Translations under genes and position numbers: made by a program
In this document: in pieces, positions 8,402 through 11,066 of the stretch
How positions within the stretch are numbered: the stretch's first letter is position 1
Layout: each line of letters starts with the position of its first letter
Notes under the pieces: model-generated
Told to the model about the DNA's origin: nothing
Seen by the model: only the letters and a program-made list of their open reading frames with translations
Databases searched by the model: none
DNA from: Phocaeicola_A sp964481755
GTDB lineage: Bacteria > Bacteroidota > Bacteroidia > Bacteroidales > Bacteroidaceae
DNA: 11,066 nt
Reading direction: 5' to 3'
NCBI GenBank assembly: GCA_964481755.1
Contig: CAYZVH010000104.1
Location: 1-11,066 of the forward strand

Positions 8402-9139
8402 TTAAAACAGGTTTACCTGCCAGCACAGACCTCCGGAGAAGTGCTTGCCGCCTTGCAGCGCGCCTTGCAGAAAGAGGTGTCGCCAGAGGAGACAGTCCAC
8501 GCCCACGTTCACCCCGTCACCATCGTACTCCACGATGCCGCGCAGGTTGGGCGCAAAGGCGGGTTGGCAGGTGATGCCTCCCACCAGGCCCTCCCACTTC
8601 GCATTGTACGCGCGGCGATACTTGCGATAGGCGGCGTGCACACCGAGGCGGTAACCACGCACATCCACATGCTTGGTGGCGGCCACGTAGTAGTTGGAGA
8701 AGTAGAGACTGCCGTCCTCGTCGCCCCGGGAGCCAATCAGGTCGTTGGCACCCACCACCACAGCGGGCCAGTACTTGCCCTCCTTCAGTGGCCGCAGCTT
8801 GACGGAGAAGTAGCGGTCCTTGGCGTTGTACTTGGGTTTCTCCCCCATCAGGGTCTTCATCAAGGTGAAGGTGTAGCCCACCTCCACCCAACTGTAGGGC
8901 ACCACGGATACACTGAAGGCCGCGGTGTTATACTTCTCGCCGCCATAGGAGAAACCCTGGTCGGGCGTGAAGTGGCTACTGAGGAAATATCCGCCTATGC
9001 GGGCCGTACCCTCGGCGTTCATCTCGGCCGATGGAGCATGAATGAGACCGGTGAGTCCCGTATAGAGCTGGGCTTGCACCGAAGTCGACGGAGCCATGAG
9101 CGCCATCAACAGTAGTAGGGCACAACGGAGAGTTTTCAT
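8402..9139 (-). CDS. YjbH N-terminal-half-like outer-membrane protein
   Basis: This is a 245-residue secreted protein with a signal peptide (cleavage near VQA-Q). It matches the pattern of the N-terminal half of the YjbH/GfcD family: GLTGLIHAPSAEMNAEGTARIG at the start of the mature chain; VSVVPYSWVEVGY; the DRYFSVKLRPLKEGKYWPAVVVGANDL segment; a YFSNYYVAATK strand; and GIVEYDGDGVNVG. It ends in Phe (CWQVNLF), typical of outer-membrane beta-barrels. YjbH and GfcD of Escherichia coli, about 700 residues long, belong to exopolysaccharide and group 4 capsule operons. This protein is about one third of that length, so it represents one domain only. Its ATG overlaps the upstream gene's stop (ATGA), implying coupled translation. 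The family call rests on recalled motifs, not on an alignment; a role in polysaccharide export is inferred. Confidence 0.8.
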   Translation of the reverse strand: MKTLRCALLLLMALMAPSTSVQAQLYTGLTGLIHAPSAEMNAEGTARIGGYFLSSHFTPDQGFSYGGEKYNTAAFSVSVVPYSWVEVGYTFTLMKTLMGEKPKYNAKDRYFSVKLRPLKEGKYWPAVVVGANDLIGSRGDEDGSLYFSNYYVAATKHVDVRGYRLGVHAAYRKYRRAYNAKWEGLVGGITCQPAFAPNLRGIVEYDGDGVNVGVDCLLWRHLFLQGALQGGKHFSGGLCWQVNLF

Positions 9140-10128
9140 TTGCGTACCTCCTTTCCTTCCTTATATAAATAGGTATAGTCGGGTGCCATCGTGTCCGTGC
9201 CCCACGGTATCAGGTCGCGGTCAAACCACGAGGTACGCTCGTTCTCCTCGGGGTCGGTGAAGTAGACGGCGTTGGCGTAAGGCTCGGCCTCCACGCTGTA
9301 GGTGAGGCGGAAGTTGCTGGCCGGCCGCACGTTGACCTTGCCGGCCGAGCGTCGGTAGGGAGGCAACATGACAATGACCTTGAAGCCGGCGTCCTTGCCA
9401 CCCTTGTCGCTGTAGGCAGCGTAGAACCCCACGCTGACGTGGCGGAAGTGGCGCAGGCCCTCGCCCACCACACCATAGTCGCCATAGAGGTAACGGCCGC
9501 CACGGACGGAAATCTGCGTGTTCCACTGCCGCAGGTAGACCTCGGGGCCCGCCTGGGCAGTGAGTCGGTCCATCTTGCTCATCTCCCACCCGCTTGCCAT
9601 GGAGCAATAGCCAGTGAAGCCTATCTGGGCAGAGAAGGCGAGCCACGAGTTGGCCACGAAGAGGTTCTTCACGTCCACGCCGTAGCGTTCGGACCCGAAG
9701 AGTCCGCCAGAGACCTTCATCTTCCAGAAGTCGCCTATGGTAAGTTGTTTGGAGAGGGATGCCATGTTGAGCCGCACCCGCTTATAGCGGTCGCCATACT
9801 GGTTGTAGACCGGCACGAGCAGTTGCGCTGTCGCCTCCCACCGGTGGCCCATACGCCAGCGCACACCCGGTGTGAGGTTGACCAGCACATCATACACACG
9901 GTCGTTATAAAAGATGTCGCGATAGTGGAAGTCTACTCCCATGAATAGATCCAAGCTTGGGGTCACGCCACAGGCCGCACCGGTCTTCTCGTCCAGAGCC
10001 AATGCCTCAGCGGCCGGAGCAGAGTTGTCGGCAGGGAGAGTGGCATCCGTCGAGACGGAAGTCTGGGCCATTGTCACACAAAAGCCCCCAAAAAGGTAAG
10101 ACAGGAACATGAGTAGTTGCTTTCTCAT
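9136..10128 (-). CDS. YjbH C-terminal-half-like outer-membrane protein
   Basis: This is a 330-residue secreted protein, first gene of the three-gene operon. The signal peptide is about 1-21 (TMA-Q), followed by a low-complexity Ala/Asp stretch to about 55. The rest is alternating beta-strand sequence. Several segments fit the C-terminal half of YjbH: NLTPGVRWRMGHRWEATAQLLVPVYN (84-109); a long strand set; GGLFGSERYGVDV (141-153); and RGGRYLYGDYGVVGEGLRHFRHVSVGFYAAYSD (209-241) with VIVMLPPYRR and the VRPASNFRLTY strand. The chain continues past the last strand with a polar tail (301-330), so it does not end in the aromatic residue of a classic barrel. Its neighbour resembles the N-terminal half, so the pair may rebuild a two-barrel YjbH. 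The leader and first 68 coding bases resemble those of the SusC-like gene. The family call is weaker than for its partner. Confidence 0.68.
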   Translation of the reverse strand: MRKQLLMFLSYLFGGFCVTMAQTSVSTDATLPADNSAPAAEALALDEKTGAACGVTPSLDLFMGVDFHYRDIFYNDRVYDVLVNLTPGVRWRMGHRWEATAQLLVPVYNQYGDRYKRVRLNMASLSKQLTIGDFWKMKVSGGLFGSERYGVDVKNLFVANSWLAFSAQIGFTGYCSMASGWEMSKMDRLTAQAGPEVYLRQWNTQISVRGGRYLYGDYGVVGEGLRHFRHVSVGFYAAYSDKGGKDAGFKVIVMLPPYRRSAGKVNVRPASNFRLTYSVEAEPYANAVYFTDPEENERTSWFDRDLIPWGTDTMAPDYTYLYKEGKEVRK

Positions 10129-10175
10129 AGTTTTCCTCTTTTAAATAGTTAATAATACATGACTCTCATATTTGG

Positions 10176-10209
10176 CAAAAGTAGTAAATAATATTTATCT
10201 CACACAAAA
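10176..10209 (-). promoter_or_regulatory. Bacteroidetes-type promoter of the YjbH-like operon
   Basis: On the minus strand TTTTG (10209-10205), a 21-bp spacer and TACTTTTG (10183-10176) match the primary sigma consensus. The -7 box is identical to that of the SusC/SusD-like promoter. Expected transcription start is near 10171, leaving a leader of about 43 nt before the ATG at 10128. Confidence 0.78.
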
Positions 10210-10523
10210 GTCGCTTAAACTATTTTCGCATTAATCAAAGCACTCATTTGTAATACTTTCCGGTATTCTAGTCAATATCACCAACACATTTTACCTAACA
10301 CAAAGAGTATCAATAATAAACCACAATCTCAAATTATTTCACCATTATAGACATAGATATGCACACCATTCCTCTGTCTGGACCAGACGTCTATAAAGGG
10401 CTTGTAGTTGCTGACAACGCAGCGGTCACCAGTAAGGACTTGCTCATCTTATCATCGTTTTAGTCTGTCGGGCTACCACTACAGAATATACAATCACGGA
10501 AATTAGATACATAGAAACAAAAG

Positions 10524-10614
10524 CACGTGGAGCCAGACCATCGCCCGTTCCACAGTTCGTAGGCCTTCGCATTGCCCTGCTTGTCAGAACGAGCAATGCT
10601 GAAAGCCCCACGTG
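10524..10614 (-). repeat. Nested inverted repeats forming a two-stem hairpin
   Basis: The outer arms CACGTGGAGC (10524-10533) and GCCCCACGTG (10605-10614) pair over 10 positions. One position is an A-C mismatch on the plus strand but a G-U wobble on the minus strand. Inside, GCATTGC (10569-10575) and GCAATGC (10593-10599) form a perfect 7-bp stem. Nesting plus the wobble suggests an RNA fold transcribed leftward. Confidence 0.6.
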
Positions 10615-10703
10615 TGTGTACGTATACAATGCACCTTAGCAAACTCGTGATGACGGGGAGTCATCCAATGCTAGTATTAAGATGCGTGTAATACACCCTA
10701 GTG

Positions 10704-10789
10704 AGGCGTCCCCATTGCTTTGTTTTTGACAAGCAGTCGAGAGGTTGCGAAGTTCACGAACTGTCAAAACCAAAGCGTTAGTTACGCCT
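10704..10789. repeat. Long inverted repeat, 6 + 15 bp stem with symmetric internal loop
   Basis: AGGCGT (10704-10709) pairs with ACGCCT (10784-10789). After a 7-by-7 internal loop, GCTTTGTTTTTGACA (10717-10731) pairs with TGTCAAAACCAAAGC (10762-10776) at 14 of 15 positions, leaving a 30-nt apical loop. On the plus strand TTTTATC follows, so it could serve as a rightward intrinsic terminator. On the minus strand its loop can pair with 10851-10859. Either strand is possible. Confidence 0.6.
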
Positions 10790-10957
10790 TTTATCAAAAT
10801 GTATGTCAGTCCCCACCCTTATACCCTCAGAGGCCATCAGTGGGGAATAGACTTCGCAAATATAGACATTATCTCCAATAAATTATTCTATTTCATCAAC
10901 TTTCTTCATGAATATACAAGAATTAACGTTCAGAGGTCGTAAGTCGATAATAATGTG

Positions 10958-10965
10958 TACCTTTG
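10958..10965 (+). promoter_or_regulatory. -7 promoter box of the rightward gene
   Basis: TACCTTTG fits the TAnnTTTG consensus and lies 20 bp before the ATG at 10986. No clear TTTG is found 19-21 bp upstream, so the -33 element is weak or the promoter needs an activator. The leader would be only about 15 nt and contains a purine-rich AGGAAAGG just before the start codon. Confidence 0.55.
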
Positions 10966-10985
10966 CGCACTCAATAGGAAAGGTT

Positions 10986-11066
10986 ATGAAAAGGCTGTTA
11001 CTGATTACATGCTGTGCGCTGCTATGCTGTGCGCAGAGCTTGCGGGCCGGGGAACCGGACGCACCC
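10986..11066 (+). CDS. Secreted or lipid-anchored protein of unknown function, 3' end outside window
   Basis: Only the first 27 codons are visible. They begin MKRLLLITCC and continue to a likely signal peptidase I site after SLRA, before GEPDAP, so the product is exported. Four cysteines sit in the hydrophobic core; none is in a good lipobox, though lipidation cannot be excluded. The core contains an 11-bp direct repeat (ATGCTGTGCGC at 11009-11019 and 11024-11034) in frame, giving CCALL then CCAQS. The start is supported by the purine-rich AGGAAAGG just upstream and the -7 box at 10958. It is divergent from the YjbH-like operon; function cannot be stated. Confidence 0.75.
   Translation, partial: MKRLLLITCCALLCCAQSLRAGEPDAP

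Larger units (their letters stand above)
10376..10864 (-). other. Structured gap region: candidate noncoding RNA or degenerate repeated element
   Basis: This occupies most of the 857-bp gap between divergent genes (10129-10985). It is less AT-rich than the flanking DNA and dense in inverted repeats: GTCTGG-A-CCAGAC at 10376-10388; a nested two-stem hairpin at 10524-10614; GATGAC/GTCATC at 10649-10665; a long stem at 10704-10789; and TCCCCAC/GTGGGGA at 10810-10846. The minus strand is favoured because one mismatch in the 10524-10614 stem becomes a G-U wobble there, and because a -7-like TATATTTG lies at 10864-10857 (minus strand), though without a good -33 element. No known RNA family (RNase P, tmRNA, 6S, riboswitch) was recognised. 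Overlapping open frames on this strand do not look like proteins. The rest of the gap (10210-10375 and 10866-10957) is AT-rich with nothing recognisable. Confidence 0.45.

Noticed and set aside
8441..9115. Plus-strand open frame opposite the YjbH N-terminal-like gene
   Set aside because: It is an antisense shadow; the minus-strand frame has a signal peptide, family motifs and a linked upstream gene.
10359..10463. 34-codon plus-strand frame beginning MHTIPLSGPDVYKG
   Set aside because: It is very short, has no promoter or homology I can name, and lies in the inverted-repeat region where several frames are open by chance.
10389..10867. GTCTATA / TATAGAC as possible terminal inverted repeats of a small mobile element
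   Set aside because: They are only 7 bp, with no flanking target duplication; TATAGAC also occurs at 10346-10352, so a chance match is likely.

Overview
The window looks like chromosomal DNA of a Bacteroidales bacterium (Bacteroides/Prevotella-type gut organism). Four observations support this: a hybrid two-component regulator that is one polypeptide; an adjacent SusC/SusD pair; promoters of the Bacteroidetes type (TTTG, about 20 bp, TAnnTTTG) instead of -35/-10 boxes; and lipoprotein signal peptides followed by acidic residues. Genes are GC-rich and the gaps between them are strongly AT-rich. No tRNA, rRNA, CRISPR array, transposase or integrase was seen.

Left part (1-6962). The 3' two thirds of a hybrid two-component system (HTCS) regulator gene run rightward and end at a strong hairpin terminator. 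Facing it is a leftward two-gene operon, susC-like then susD-like, driven by a clear promoter at 6930-6962. Together they make a minimal glycan-uptake locus: an outer-membrane TonB-dependent transporter, its surface lipoprotein lid and a probable regulator. No carbohydrate-active enzyme gene is visible here.

Middle part (7053-10209). A second leftward operon of three envelope genes has its own promoter at 10176-10209. The first two genes resemble the C-terminal and N-terminal halves of the exopolysaccharide/capsule outer-membrane protein YjbH (GfcD), here as separate secreted proteins overlapping by 4 bp and in reversed order. The third is a lipoprotein with a carboxypeptidase-regulatory-like beta domain and a ZU5-like region, with a surface-export-like acidic signal. 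Two hairpins follow the operon. The first gene shares its leader and signal-peptide DNA with the susC-like gene 3.3 kb away.

Right part (10129-11066). An 857-bp gap has no convincing protein gene. Its left third is AT-rich promoter DNA. Its right two thirds (about 10376-10864) have different composition, several long inverted repeats and a possible pseudoknot, suggesting a structured RNA or a degenerate repeated element, best read on the minus strand. A rightward gene starts at 10986 and leaves the window after 27 codons of signal peptide.

The best candidate for something undescribed is the split-YjbH/lipoprotein operon with its SusC-like expression cassette. The structured gap upstream of it comes second.
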